Below are positions 29,300 to 38,191 of a stretch of 64,000 nt of DNA, piece after piece. Made by a program: the position numbers and the translations under genes. Source of the DNA: Janthinobacterium sp. BJB426 (lineage in GTDB: Bacteria; Pseudomonadota; Gammaproteobacteria; Burkholderiales; Burkholderiaceae_D); assembly GCF_002735705.1 (NCBI RefSeq), contig NZ_PDZL01000005.1:1-64000 (forward strand), written 5' to 3'. Position 1 is the stretch's first letter. Each line of letters starts with the position of its first letter. The notes under the pieces were generated by a model. It ran no database searches. It was not told where the DNA came from and saw only the letters and a list, made by a program, of their open reading frames with translations.

Positions 29300-30061
29300 A
29301 TGCAAGCACATATTATGGATTCCGGCCTCGAAAACTGGCATGATTTTGAAGTGGAATCGCGGCGGGAAATCATCGCCTTGCTACGCAGCATCAGTGAAAA
29401 GAACCAGCTGATCCGCATGTTGATCCACGGTGAATCCGATGTGTGCGTCACTTCCATCCTGGAAGTCGATGCCGAGCACGATACCGTCATCCTCGACCGT
29501 TCCGTGAACGCCGACCAGAACCGGCGCATGCTGGCCGCCAAGGGCATTTCGTTTGAAACCTCGCTCGACAAGATCCGCATCCTGTTTGCCAGCGCCCTGG
29601 TGGAAGAGTGCCATTTCGGCGGCACGCCCGCCTTGAAAATTGCCATTCCAGAAACACTGATCCGCCTGCAGCGGCGCGAGTATTACCGCATGACGACGCC
29701 CGTGAGCAATCCCGTGCGCGTGGCGATCCCCCTGCCGCCCTCACTGGGTGGCGCCGACACCCTGTTCCCGCTGGCCGACATCAGCTGCGGCGGCATCGCC
29801 ATCCTCGACAATAAACTGATGCTGGGCGAGACCATCGGCAGGGATTATCCCGGCTGCCGCATCGACTTGCCCGACGTCGGCATCGTCACCGCGACTTTGC
29901 AAATTCGCAATTCGCTGGACATGACCTTGCTGAACAACAAGCTGAACCGCCGCCTCGGCTGCCAGTTCGTCGACCTGCCGCGCAGCATGCTGGCGCACGT
30001 GCAGCGCTATATCACGCGGCTGGAGCGTGAGCGCAACGCCCGCATGGCGGGGTTGGGTTAA
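29300..30061 (+). CDS. ycgR: YcgR family c-di-GMP-binding flagellar brake
   Basis: A 253-residue two-domain protein: N-terminal YcgR domain (about 15-120) and C-terminal PilZ domain. The c-di-GMP-binding signature is present as RREYYR followed by ADISCGGI (the D/NxSxxG element). Bound YcgR interacts with the motor (FliG, FliM or MotA) and slows or stops rotation. It links the diguanylate cyclase at 20.1 kb to the motor. ATG 29300 is assumed; ATG 29315 (MDSGLENW) is also possible. Confidence 0.94.
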   Translation: MQAHIMDSGLENWHDFEVESRREIIALLRSISEKNQLIRMLIHGESDVCVTSILEVDAEHDTVILDRSVNADQNRRMLAAKGISFETSLDKIRILFASALVEECHFGGTPALKIAIPETLIRLQRREYYRMTTPVSNPVRVAIPLPPSLGGADTLFPLADISCGGIAILDNKLMLGETIGRDYPGCRIDLPDVGIVTATLQIRNSLDMTLLNNKLNRRLGCQFVDLPRSMLAHVQRYITRLERERNARMAGLG

Positions 30062-30064
30062 CAC

Positions 30065-30172
30065 CTTACAAACCTACTGCGCGTCGCCATTTGCGGCCTG
30101 CGATGCTCACTGTACTAGAGTACAGTTCCGCTTCTCGGCCACAACTAGCTTCCGCTCGCTACGTTTTGTAAG
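30065..30172. repeat. 108-base imperfect palindrome between ycgR and fliE
   Basis: Outer ends CTTACAAA and TTTGTAAG are complementary, and the centre is the near-palindrome ACTGTACT-AG-AGTACAGT (30109-30126). The arms between are only partly complementary but share blocks such as GCGG and GGCC. The two flanking genes converge here, so the hairpin could end transcription, but it lacks a T run and looks more like a REP or MITE-type intergenic element. Confidence 0.6.
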
Positions 30173-30204
30173 GCGTTCGTGACGTAGCAATACACTTGCC
30201 TGTA

Positions 30205-30546
30205 TCAAACCTGCATATTCATGATCTCGTGATATGCAGAAACCAACTTGTTTCTCACCTGCACCGTCGCCTGGAATTCGATGCTCGACTTTTGCATCGA
30301 CACCATCACGTCCGACAGGCTGACCTTTTCGTCGCCCATGGTAAAGCGCTGGCCCAGGGCCGACGAGGCCTTTTGCGCGCCGCTCACGGAGTCGAGCGCG
30401 CTCTTGAAGGCATCGGCAAAATTCACCTTTGCCGCTGGCAGCTCGGTCTGGATCGCCGGTATTTTCGCCTCCGGCCGCGTGGCCGCCGACTTCAGTTGCG
30501 CGATCATCGCCTCGATCCTGCTGCTATCGATACCGCCTGTTTTCAC
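30205..30546 (-). CDS. fliE: flagellar hook-basal body complex protein FliE
   Basis: A 113-residue rod-to-MS-ring adaptor. C-terminal signature VSLSDVMVSMQKSSIEFQAT, then VQVRNKLVSAYHEIMNMQV. It starts with GTG at 30546 and has an excellent ribosome site (GGGAGG, five bases away). Unlike the common fliEF order, fliE is here on the strand opposite fliF and transcribed away from it; the 288-base gap 30547-30834 would hold both promoters. Confidence 0.96.
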   Translation of the reverse strand: MKTGGIDSSRIEAMIAQLKSAATRPEAKIPAIQTELPAAKVNFADAFKSALDSVSGAQKASSALGQRFTMGDEKVSLSDVMVSMQKSSIEFQATVQVRNKLVSAYHEIMNMQV

Positions 30547-30834
30547 TTTGCCTCCCGATTCTGGTCTGCTTCATATCTGTTCCATGCCTGTTGCACCCAG
30601 AGAACAAAACCCTGGCTTGCAAGGCAACGACGGGTACAATAACTTCCGTCACATGTTGCCAGGGTTCCACAATACCAGCGCCAACGCCAGCCGCTCGGCC
30701 GAGCAGGCGGCAAAAGCGCCTTCTATTTGGACGATTGAAGCGCGTGACAGTGGCGGATAATTCTGCATATCGCCCCTCCTCCCGAGGAAGCGGCCCCCGC
30801 TCATTACCAAACATACGCGCCCTGGAAGGCAATC
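30547..30834. other. 288-base divergent spacer between fliE and fliF
   Basis: I see no gene. GCGGATAAT at 30753-30761 is one base from the sigma-28 -10 element and also contains a GATAAT -10 box, but there is no good -35 partner at either spacing. Class II flagellar promoters in related bacteria often need FlhDC or sigma-54, and I cannot recognise either site with confidence. Confidence 0.4.
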
Positions 30835-32550
30835 ATGGCTGTAGCCGAAGAAATCGATGTGAACCGCATACCCCCGGAACCGGCGCCTGCCCGCTCGCCC
30901 GTGGAGTCCGTGCAAGCCTTCGCCAAGACGCCGATGGGCAAGAATTTCCTGCGCGGCCTGGGCGTGGCGGCACTGGTCGCCATCGGCGTGGCCTTGTACA
31001 TGTGGAACCAGCCGCCCGAATACAAAGTCCTGTTCTCGAACTACACGGACCGCGACGGCGGCGCCATCACCGCGTCGCTGGACCAGCTGGGCATCAAGCA
31101 CAAGTTTTCCGAAGGCGGCGGCGCCATTCTCGTACCGTCCGAGCAAGTCCACGACGCGCGCCTGAAACTGGCCGCGCAAGGCTTGCCGAAGGGCGGCAAC
31201 GTAGGCTTCGAGCTGATGGAAAACCAGAAGCTGGGCGTGTCGCAATTCCTGGAACAGGTCAATTTCCAGCGCGCGCTGGAAGGCGAACTGGCCAAATCGA
31301 TCGAATCCGTCTCCGCCGTCGACACGGCGCGTGTCCACCTGGCGCTGCCCAAACCATCCGTCTTCGTGCGGGAACAGCAAAAACCGACGGCGTCCGTGCT
31401 GCTGAACCTGCATCCGGGCCGTGGCCTCGATCAGTTGCAGGTGAGCGCCATCGTGCACCTGGTGGCTTCCAGCGTGCCGGAGTTGCTGCCGATCAATGTC
31501 ACCGTGGTCGACCAGGCCGGCACCCTGCTGTCGAACCAGGAAAAGGACAAGGACCGCGCCAACGGCATCAAGAGTCTGGACCCGAACCAGCTGAAGTACG
31601 TGCAACAATTGCAGCAAAGCGTGATCAAGCAGGTCGAATCGATCTTGCTGCCCATCGTCGGCGAAGGCAATGTACGCGCCGAAGCGACGGCCGATGTTGA
31701 TTTTTCGCAAAGCGAGCAGGCGGCTGAAACCTACAAGCCGAACTCGCCGCCGGAAGCGTCCACCATCCGCAGCCAGCAAACGAGCGAATCGACGGGCGCC
31801 GGCAATGCCAACCCTTCCGGCGTGCCGGGCGCGCTGTCGAACCAGCCACCAGGCGTGGCGACGGCCCCGTTGACGGCCGAAGCGCCTGGCGCACCGGGCG
31901 GCGCGCCGACGGCACCGACACAGAAGGAATCGACGACGAATTATGAAGTCGACAAGACCGTGCGCTACGAGCAGAAATCCATGGGTGGTTTGCGCCGCCT
32001 GTCGGTGGCCGTCGTCGTCAACTACCGCCGCAGCTTCGACAAGGATGGCAAGGTTACGGTCAAGCCAATTTCCCCTGCCGAAATGGTCCAGATCAATAAT
32101 CTGGTCAAGGAAGCGATGGGCTACAACAAGGAACGCGGCGACAGCTTCAGCGTGGCCAACTCGCCCTTCGACGGCATCGACCGCGCGCCGGAAGGCAAGC
32201 TGGAGTGGTGGCGCGACCCGGCCAACTTGCCGCTGGCCAAGGAACTGGCGAAATTCCTCATCACGGCCCTGATCCTGCTGTATATCTTCATCAAGATCGT
32301 GCGTCCGATGCTGCGCCCCGTGATGCGCAAGATCGACGATTTCGGCGCCCCGCCGCCCGTCATCGAGCCGGAATTGAGCAAGGACGGCGAAGAAAACGAA
32401 GTCCTGCTCAGCGAAGCGGAGCTGGAAGAACTGGAAGAAGATACGGCCCGCGGTTATCGCGAAAACCTGGCGATGGCCAGGAAACTGGCGCAGGAAGACC
32501 CGCGCGTCGTGGCCAACGTAATCAAAGCATGGATAGGCAATAATGACTGA
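30835..32550 (+). CDS. fliF: flagellar M-ring protein FliF
   Basis: A 571-residue inner-membrane protein that forms the MS ring. Membrane segments at about 41-57 (LGVAALVAIGVALYMWN) and about 475-491 flank the large periplasmic part with ring-building motifs (YKVLFSNYTDRDGGAI, VSAVDTARVHLALPKPSVFV). The acidic cytoplasmic tail (LLSEAELEELEEDTARG) ends in the FliG-binding helix RVVANVIKAWI. A Pro/Ala/Gly-rich loop (about 305-365) is long. First gene of fliFGHIJK; it overlaps fliG by 8 bases. Confidence 0.98.
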   Translation: MAVAEEIDVNRIPPEPAPARSPVESVQAFAKTPMGKNFLRGLGVAALVAIGVALYMWNQPPEYKVLFSNYTDRDGGAITASLDQLGIKHKFSEGGGAILVPSEQVHDARLKLAAQGLPKGGNVGFELMENQKLGVSQFLEQVNFQRALEGELAKSIESVSAVDTARVHLALPKPSVFVREQQKPTASVLLNLHPGRGLDQLQVSAIVHLVASSVPELLPINVTVVDQAGTLLSNQEKDKDRANGIKSLDPNQLKYVQQLQQSVIKQVESILLPIVGEGNVRAEATADVDFSQSEQAAETYKPNSPPEASTIRSQQTSESTGAGNANPSGVPGALSNQPPGVATAPLTAEAPGAPGGAPTAPTQKESTTNYEVDKTVRYEQKSMGGLRRLSVAVVVNYRRSFDKDGKVTVKPISPAEMVQINNLVKEAMGYNKERGDSFSVANSPFDGIDRAPEGKLEWWRDPANLPLAKELAKFLITALILLYIFIKIVRPMLRPVMRKIDDFGAPPPVIEPELSKDGEENEVLLSEAELEELEEDTARGYRENLAMARKLAQEDPRVVANVIKAWIGNND

Positions 32551-33541
32551 GACAACGGGACTGCAAAAAGCATCGATCCTGATGCTGGCACTGGGCGAGA
32601 GCGAAGCGGCCGAGGTCATGAAATTCCTCGGGCCGCGCGAAGTGCTGAAACTGGGCGCCGCCATGGCCACCATGAAGGGCATCGCGCACGAGCAGGTGGT
32701 CGAGGTGCTCGGCGACTTCCGCGCGCAGACGGAACTCAACTCCACCGTCGGCCTGGATTCGGACGAATACATCCGCCAAGTGCTCACCAAGGCGCTGGGC
32801 GACGACAAGGCGTCCGTGCTGCTGTCGCGCATCCTGGGCGGCAAAGATGCGTCCGGCATCGAATCGCTGAAGTGGATGGATTCGCAATCCGTGTCCGAGC
32901 TGATCCGCAACGAGCACCCGCAGATCATCGCCACCATCCTCGTCCATCTGGAACGCGACCAGGCGTGCGAAATCCTCGGCCACTTCACGGACCGCCTGCG
33001 CAACGACGTCGTCTTGCGCATCGCCACCCTGGACGGCGTGCAGCCAGCCGCCTTGCGCGAACTCAACGACGTGCTGACGAAACTGCTGTCCGGTAATGAA
33101 AATATCAAGAAATCGTCGCTGGGCGGCGTGCGCGCGGCGGCCGAGATCCTGAACTTCATGAGCGGCGAGCAGGAAGGCTCCGTCATGGACAATATCAAGA
33201 ACTACGACAATGACATGGCGCAAAAGATCATGGACGAAATGTTCGTGTTCGACAACGTAATCGATATCGACGACCGCGGCATCCAGTTGCTGCTGCGCGA
33301 AGTGCAGTCGGAAATGCTGATCATCGCCCTGAAAGGCGCCTCGCAGGAGCTGCGCGACAAGATCTTCAAGAACATGTCGCAGCGCGCCGGCGAGATGATG
33401 CGCGAAGACCTCGAGTCGAAAGGCCCCGTGCGCCTGTCGGAAGTGGAATCGCAGCAGAAACAGATCCTGCAGATCGTGCGCCGCCTGGCGGACGAGGGGC
33501 AGATTGTCCTAGGCGGAAAAGGCGAGGATTCGTTTGTCTAA
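32543..33541 (+). CDS. fliG: flagellar motor switch protein FliG
   Basis: A 332-residue rotor protein. N-terminal FliF-binding part (KASILMLALGESEAAEVMKF), the EHPQIIATILVHL motif in the middle domain, and the C-terminal torque helix with charged residues (REDLESKGPVRLSEVESQQK) that face the stator. It engages MotA-type stators, which in this window means MotC/MotD. Overlaps fliF at its start and the fliH start at its end. Confidence 0.98.
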   Translation: MTETTGLQKASILMLALGESEAAEVMKFLGPREVLKLGAAMATMKGIAHEQVVEVLGDFRAQTELNSTVGLDSDEYIRQVLTKALGDDKASVLLSRILGGKDASGIESLKWMDSQSVSELIRNEHPQIIATILVHLERDQACEILGHFTDRLRNDVVLRIATLDGVQPAALRELNDVLTKLLSGNENIKKSSLGGVRAAAEILNFMSGEQEGSVMDNIKNYDNDMAQKIMDEMFVFDNVIDIDDRGIQLLLREVQSEMLIIALKGASQELRDKIFKNMSQRAGEMMREDLESKGPVRLSEVESQQKQILQIVRRLADEGQIVLGGKGEDSFV

Positions 33542-34286
33542 CTTGATTCCCAAAGAGCAGCAAACCGCCTACCAGCGCTGGGAAATGACCTCGTTTGGCG
33601 ACGAGCGTCCCAGCGTGGTGGCGGCGCGCAAGCTGCTGGAACCGGATCCCGAACCGGAGTTCGACCCCTTTGCCGAACTGCACGAGGAAGAGCTGGCCCC
33701 GCCGCTCGAATACCCGACGCAGGAAGAACTCGACGCCATCCGCGAGGAAGCGCGCGCCACGGCCTTCGACGAAGGCCGTGCGGCCGGTTATGCGGAAGGC
33801 CACGCGGCCGGGCATGCCGATGGCCATGCCGAATCGTATGCGCAAGGCAAGGCGGCGTCCGCCGTGGAACTGGCGCACCTGCAAACCATCGCCGTCGACT
33901 TCGGCACGGCCGTGCAGCAGGCCGACGACCTGATCGCCAATGACGTGATGGAGCTGGCCCTGCAGCTGGCCAAGGGCATGCTCAAGACGGCCTTGCCCGT
34001 GCGCCCCGAACTGATGCTGCCGATGGTGCGCGAAGCCATCGAATACTTACCCGTGCTGCAACAACCAGCCTTGCTGATGCTCAACCCGGAAGACGCGCAA
34101 GTGGTGCGCGACGGCATCGGTGATGAGCTCGACAAGGGTGGCTGGCGTGTCATCGAAGACCCCAGCGTGGAACGCGGCGGTTGCAAGATCGACACGGCCA
34201 GCAACCAGATCGACGCGCAGACATCCACCCGCTGGCACCGCCTGACGCACGCGCTGGGCAAAGACCTGGACTGGCTGGCGCCGTGA
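33534..34286 (+). CDS. fliH: flagellar assembly protein FliH
   Basis: A 250-residue regulator of the FliI ATPase. Residues about 73-105 form the AxxxG/GxxxG repeat helix typical of FliH ([20 protein letters not shown]). The C-terminal domain ([20 protein letters not shown]) binds FliI. Translation starts at TTG 33534 within the fliG 3' end, with GAGG nearby; [10 protein letters not shown] follows. Its stop overlaps the fliI GTG. Confidence 0.95.
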   Translation: MSNLIPKEQQTAYQRWEMTSFGDERPSVVAARKLLEPDPEPEFDPFAELHEEELAPPLEYPTQEELDAIREEARATAFDEGRAAGYAEGHAAGHADGHAESYAQGKAASAVELAHLQTIAVDFGTAVQQADDLIANDVMELALQLAKGMLKTALPVRPELMLPMVREAIEYLPVLQQPALLMLNPEDAQVVRDGIGDELDKGGWRVIEDPSVERGGCKIDTASNQIDAQTSTRWHRLTHALGKDLDWLAP

Positions 34287-35692
34287 GCGAGCCCGTCAAA
34301 GGCCCGACTGCCCATGCGGCGCGCTGGCGCGCCTACCTGAACGACTGTTCGGCCGTGGTCGGCTTTGTCGAACCGATGCAGATTTCAGGCCGCGTCACGC
34401 GCGTGGCCGGTCTGGTGATGGAAGCCGTGGGCTTGCGCCTGGCCGTCGGCGCCGCCTGCACCGTGCCGCTGCCGAATGGCGGCCGGGTCGAGGCGGAAGT
34501 GGTCGGTTTTGAGGGCGAACGCCTGTTCTTGATGCCGCAAAGCGATGTCGAGGGCATCGTGCCCGGCACGCGCGTGTTTTCCGTCGAACCGGCCATTCCC
34601 CGCCCCGGCAGCGTGGCGCACCCGCGCCGCCGCCCCAGCGACCGCGCGCGCCACCTGCCCGTGGGTCCGCAACTGCTGGGCCGCGTGCTCGACGGTGCGG
34701 GCCGCCCGCTCGACCAGCTCGGTCCGTTGCACACGACCGATAGCGCCCCCATCAATGTACGCCCCGCCAATCCGCTGGGCCGCGCCCCCATCGTCGACAC
34801 GCTCGACGTGGGCGTGCGCTCGATCAACGCCATGCTGACCGTGGGCCGTGGCCAGCGCATGGGCCTGTTCGCCGGTTCCGGCGTCGGTAAAAGCGTGCTG
34901 CTGGGCATGATGGCCCGCTACACGGAAGCGGACGTGATCGTCGTCGGCCTGATCGGCGAACGGGGACGCGAAGTAAAAGAATTCATCGAACAAATCCTCG
35001 GCCCCGAAGGCCTGGCCCGTTCCGTTGTCGTGGCCGCGCCGGCCGACACGCCGCCGCTGATGCGCCTGCAGGGCGCAGCGTATGCGACGGCGATTGCCGA
35101 ACACTTCCGCGACCAGGGGCAAAACGTGCTGCTGATCATGGATTCGCTGACCCGCTACGCCATGGCGCAGCGCGAAATCGCCCTGGCCATCGGCGAGCCA
35201 CCGGCAACCAAGGGCTATCCGCCATCCGTCTTCGCCAAGCTGCCCGTGCTGGTGGAGCGGGCCGGCAATGGCGAGGAAGGCGGCGGCTCGATCACGGCTT
35301 TCTACACCGTGCTGACCGAGGGCGACGACCAACAAGACCCGATCGCCGACTCGGCGCGCGCGATTCTTGACGGCCACATCGTGCTGAACCGGCGCCTGGC
35401 CGAAGCGGGTCATTATCCCGCCATCGACATCGAGCAATCGATTTCGCGCGCCGCCCACTCGATCACCACGCACGAACACCAGCAGCAGGCGCGCAAGCTG
35501 AAACAGCTGTATTCGCGTTATGAACGCAGCCGCGACCTGATCAGCGTGGGCGCCTACAGCGCCGGCACCGACCCCGTGCTGGACCAGGCCATCGCCCTGC
35601 ATGAAAAGATCGAGGCGTTTTTGCAACAGCAAATCACGGAGCGGGTCAGCATGGACGAGAGCTTGGGGCAACTTACCGCTCTATTCGACTGA
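34283..35692 (+). CDS. fliI: flagellum-specific ATPase FliI
   Basis: A 469-residue F1-beta-like ATPase of the export apparatus. Walker A AGSGVGKS at 197-204, Walker [12 protein letters not shown], and the catalytic glutamate in [11 protein letters not shown]. It dissociates export substrates from chaperones with FliH and FliJ. The start is GTG 34283 ([10 protein letters not shown]), overlapping the fliH TGA; the in-frame extension upstream is inside fliH. Confidence 0.98.
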   Translation: MSEPVKGPTAHAARWRAYLNDCSAVVGFVEPMQISGRVTRVAGLVMEAVGLRLAVGAACTVPLPNGGRVEAEVVGFEGERLFLMPQSDVEGIVPGTRVFSVEPAIPRPGSVAHPRRRPSDRARHLPVGPQLLGRVLDGAGRPLDQLGPLHTTDSAPINVRPANPLGRAPIVDTLDVGVRSINAMLTVGRGQRMGLFAGSGVGKSVLLGMMARYTEADVIVVGLIGERGREVKEFIEQILGPEGLARSVVVAAPADTPPLMRLQGAAYATAIAEHFRDQGQNVLLIMDSLTRYAMAQREIALAIGEPPATKGYPPSVFAKLPVLVERAGNGEEGGGSITAFYTVLTEGDDQQDPIADSARAILDGHIVLNRRLAEAGHYPAIDIEQSISRAAHSITTHEHQQQARKLKQLYSRYERSRDLISVGAYSAGTDPVLDQAIALHEKIEAFLQQQITERVSMDESLGQLTALFD

Positions 35693-35724
35693 TTAGGGCT
35701 TGCATAGCGGGAATATAATCAGCC

Positions 35725-36165
35725 ATGGCTTCTCCTTCCCAACTTGCAACCCTGATCGACCTTGCCCAGCGCGAAACGGATGACTGCGCCAAGCGCCTGG
35801 GCGCGGCCCTGAAAGCGCTCGACGATTGCCGCCAGAAGCTCGACATGCTGTCCGGCTACCGCGACGACTACGCCAAACGCTTCGAGGCAAGCATGAGCAG
35901 CGGCATTACGCCCATGGCTTACCGCAACTTCCAGGCCTTCATGGTCAAGCTCGACAGTGCCATCCTGGGCCAGCAGCAAGTAGTCGAACATGCGCAAGCG
36001 CGCAGCGACAATGAAAAGATGCGCTGGCAACTGGCCGAACGCAAGCGCATGTCGTACACCACCCTGAACAACCGGGCGCAGGAACAGGCGCTGAAGCTGG
36101 AAAACAAGCGCGACCAGAAAGCAATGGATGAGCACGCGGCGCGACAAGCCTATTACAAACGCTAA
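35725..36165 (+). CDS. fliJ: flagellar export protein FliJ
   Basis: A 146-residue antiparallel coiled-coil protein, the central stalk of the FliI ring and chaperone escort. Heptad-rich helices (LIDLAQRETDDCAKRLGAAL and NNRAQEQALKLENKRDQKAM) and the FliJ/YscO-like middle (GITPMAYRNFQAFMVKLDSA) are visible. It follows fliI by 32 bases. Confidence 0.95.
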   Translation: MASPSQLATLIDLAQRETDDCAKRLGAALKALDDCRQKLDMLSGYRDDYAKRFEASMSSGITPMAYRNFQAFMVKLDSAILGQQQVVEHAQARSDNEKMRWQLAERKRMSYTTLNNRAQEQALKLENKRDQKAMDEHAARQAYYKR

Positions 36166-36184
36166 GCAACACTGAGGCAGCATC

Positions 36185-37486
36185 ATGCAAACCCAGCCAA
36201 CACCGATTTCCCAGATTATCTCGCCCAACGCCACGCCGGGCGCCGCCAACCGCAGCCAGCCGTCCACCAGCAGCACGGCGGGCGACTTCCAGCGCACCCT
36301 GAACCGCCAGATCGAGCAGCGCCAGGTCAGCCGCAATATGGCGCAAGCGCAAATACAAACGCCGGCGCCGGCACCGGCAGCTCGTCCCGCCAGCCCCGCC
36401 GCCACGCAGGCACCCGCCCAGGCGCCAGCCAGCGAAGCGAAAGCGGCGCAAGCAGGCACCGAACAGGCGGCCAGCAGCGAACAGCCGCCCGCGCAATCGA
36501 GCGAGGCAGCGACACCAGACACCGCCGACAGCGCCCCGGCCGAGGCCAGCGTGCCTGCCGCCCCCGCCGCGACAGTCACGCCGCCAGCCGATCCGGCCGC
36601 CGAAATGCTGGCCCTCGTAGGCAGCATCCAGCTGGCCATCCAGCCACCGGCAGCCGCCGCCGCCAAGGCCGCGCCGGAACTGCCGGCGCGCGCCAGCGTC
36701 AAGGCCGAGGGCAAGAATCCGGCAACAGGCCCCCTGCTGGCAGTGGGCCAGGGCAGCGGCAAGGCTGCCGCCACCGCCGCCGCGCAAGCCGACAGCGGCG
36801 ACTTTGCCGACAGCCTGGGCCAGGCCCAGGGCAAGGCAGCCGCCACACCGGGCGCCAGCGTGCCGACCGGCAAGGCCGAACCGGGCAAGCTGGCCATCGA
36901 CGCCCAGCTGGCAGCCACCGCCAAGGCGGGCGCCGCCGTGGCCGAACCGATCCTCAAGGAAACACCTGCCGACCTGAACCGCCTGGCGGCCCAGTTGCAG
37001 CCGGGCGCGCTGCAGCAGGCTGCGGCCGCCGTGGCCGTGCCGGCCGACAAGCTGACGGGCCGGGTCGGCACGCCGGCCTGGGACCAGCAGCTGGGACAGA
37101 AAGTCGTGTGGATGGCGGCTGGCGGCGACCAGAGCGCCACCCTGACCCTGAATCCGCCCGACCTGGGACCCGTGCAAGTGGTACTGACAGTCACCAATGA
37201 CCAGGCCGATGCCGCCTTCATGTCGGCCCAGCCGGAAGTGCGCCAGGCGCTGGAAGCGGCCATGCCGCGCCTGCGCGAGATGATGAGCGAAGCGGGCATC
37301 GCCTTTGGCAGCGCCACCGTCTCGGCCGGCACGCCGGAACAGCAGGACCAGGGTAACCGGGAAGCATCTGGCGGACGCCGTGGCAATGGCCAGGGTGGCG
37401 GCGCATCGGGTGGCGAGATCGCCATCGCGCCGGCGACAGGCGGACGCAGCCGGCCCAGCCTGAGTGCCGTGGATACCTTTGCCTGA
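36185..37486 (+). CDS. fliK: flagellar hook-length control protein FliK
   Basis: A 433-residue molecular ruler. The long N-terminal region is Ala, Pro, Gln and Ser rich and disordered, as expected for the exported ruler. The folded C-terminal domain holds the conserved ATLTLNPPDLGPVQVVLTV and EVRQALEAAMPRLREMMSEA that switch FlhB specificity from hook to filament substrates. It is the last gene of fliFGHIJK; a terminator follows. Confidence 0.95.
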   Translation: MQTQPTPISQIISPNATPGAANRSQPSTSSTAGDFQRTLNRQIEQRQVSRNMAQAQIQTPAPAPAARPASPAATQAPAQAPASEAKAAQAGTEQAASSEQPPAQSSEAATPDTADSAPAEASVPAAPAATVTPPADPAAEMLALVGSIQLAIQPPAAAAAKAAPELPARASVKAEGKNPATGPLLAVGQGSGKAAATAAAQADSGDFADSLGQAQGKAAATPGASVPTGKAEPGKLAIDAQLAATAKAGAAVAEPILKETPADLNRLAAQLQPGALQQAAAAVAVPADKLTGRVGTPAWDQQLGQKVVWMAAGGDQSATLTLNPPDLGPVQVVLTVTNDQADAAFMSAQPEVRQALEAAMPRLREMMSEAGIAFGSATVSAGTPEQQDQGNREASGGRRGNGQGGGASGGEIAIAPATGGRSRPSLSAVDTFA

Positions 37487-37555
37487 GGTCAATTCGTCGT
37501 CCGCAAGCCACTGGCGCGCCCCACGGCGTAACTTTTCGTCTAAAAACAGCGAGTT

Positions 37556-37577
37556 GAGGGCGCTTCCGCCCTCTTTT
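37556..37577 (+). terminator. rho-independent terminator after fliK
   Basis: A perfect 7-base stem GAGGGCG / CGCCCTC closed by a CTTC loop, then TTTTC. It splits fliFGHIJK from fliLMNOPQR. Confidence 0.8.
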
Positions 37578-37602
37578 CACTGCATCCTTCTGCGCAGAAT
37601 TT

Positions 37603-37619
37603 GCCGATAATGACATAAT
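37603..37619 (+). promoter_or_regulatory. possible FliA-type promoter element upstream of fliL
   Basis: GCCGATAATGACATAAT includes a perfect sigma-28 -10 element GCCGATAA, and TGCCGATAATGACA is identical to the sequence at the flgM promoter. The -35 position (near 37584, ATCCTTCT) does not match, so this may be a weak FliA promoter or another kind of site. Confidence 0.4.
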
Positions 37620-37672
37620 GGCGTCGTGATCCACTTCCATGCACTCGAGTACCATTGAAAGCAAATCCAAAA

Positions 37673-38185
37673 ATGAAAGCAGATCCGAAAGCAGATGCAG
37701 GCCTGGCTCCCGCCGGCGCCTCGAAAAAGAAGCTTCTGATCATCGTGCTGGCCTCGGTGCTGGTGGCTGGCGGTATCGGTGGCGGTGCCGCCTGGTACTT
37801 CCTGCATGGCAAGGCCGATAAAGAAGAATCGGCACCGAGCAAGAAAAAACATGCCGCTTCCAAGGCAGGTCCGCCCGTCTTCGTGCCCATCGATGCCTTC
37901 ACCGTCAATTTGCAGCCGGAAAATGGCGAGCAATACTTGCAAATCGCGTTTACCCTGCAGGCCAGCAGCCCGGAAGAAATGGACTTGATCAAGATCAACA
38001 TGCCGAAAGTGCGCAGCCGCTTGTTGCTGCTGCTGTCCGGCAAGAAGGCGTCCGAACTCAATACCGTGGAAGGCAAGCAGCAACTGGCGGCCGAAATCAT
38101 CAATCAGGTGAACCAGCCGTTCGAGGACAAAGGGCCGGAGCAAGACGTGACGGACGTATTATTTACCGCATTCATCATTCAATAA
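37673..38185 (+). CDS. fliL: flagellar basal body-associated protein FliL
   Basis: A 170-residue protein with one membrane helix (21-44) after a short cytoplasmic segment, a Lys/Ser linker and the periplasmic FliL domain (VFVPIDAFTVNLQPENGEQY, then AFTLQASSPEEM). FliL surrounds the stator and stabilises its active form. ATG 37673 is preferred; an in-frame TTG at 37655 would add six residues. Starts the fliLMNOPQR operon. Confidence 0.95.
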   Translation: MKADPKADAGLAPAGASKKKLLIIVLASVLVAGGIGGGAAWYFLHGKADKEESAPSKKKHAASKAGPPVFVPIDAFTVNLQPENGEQYLQIAFTLQASSPEEMDLIKINMPKVRSRLLLLLSGKKASELNTVEGKQQLAAEIINQVNQPFEDKGPEQDVTDVLFTAFIIQ

Positions 38186-38191
38186 GCAGCC

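Noticed and set aside
30649-33198. 849-codon minus-strand frame across fliF and fliG
   Set aside because: A shadow of two well-supported flagellar genes; no recognisable domain and no ribosome site.
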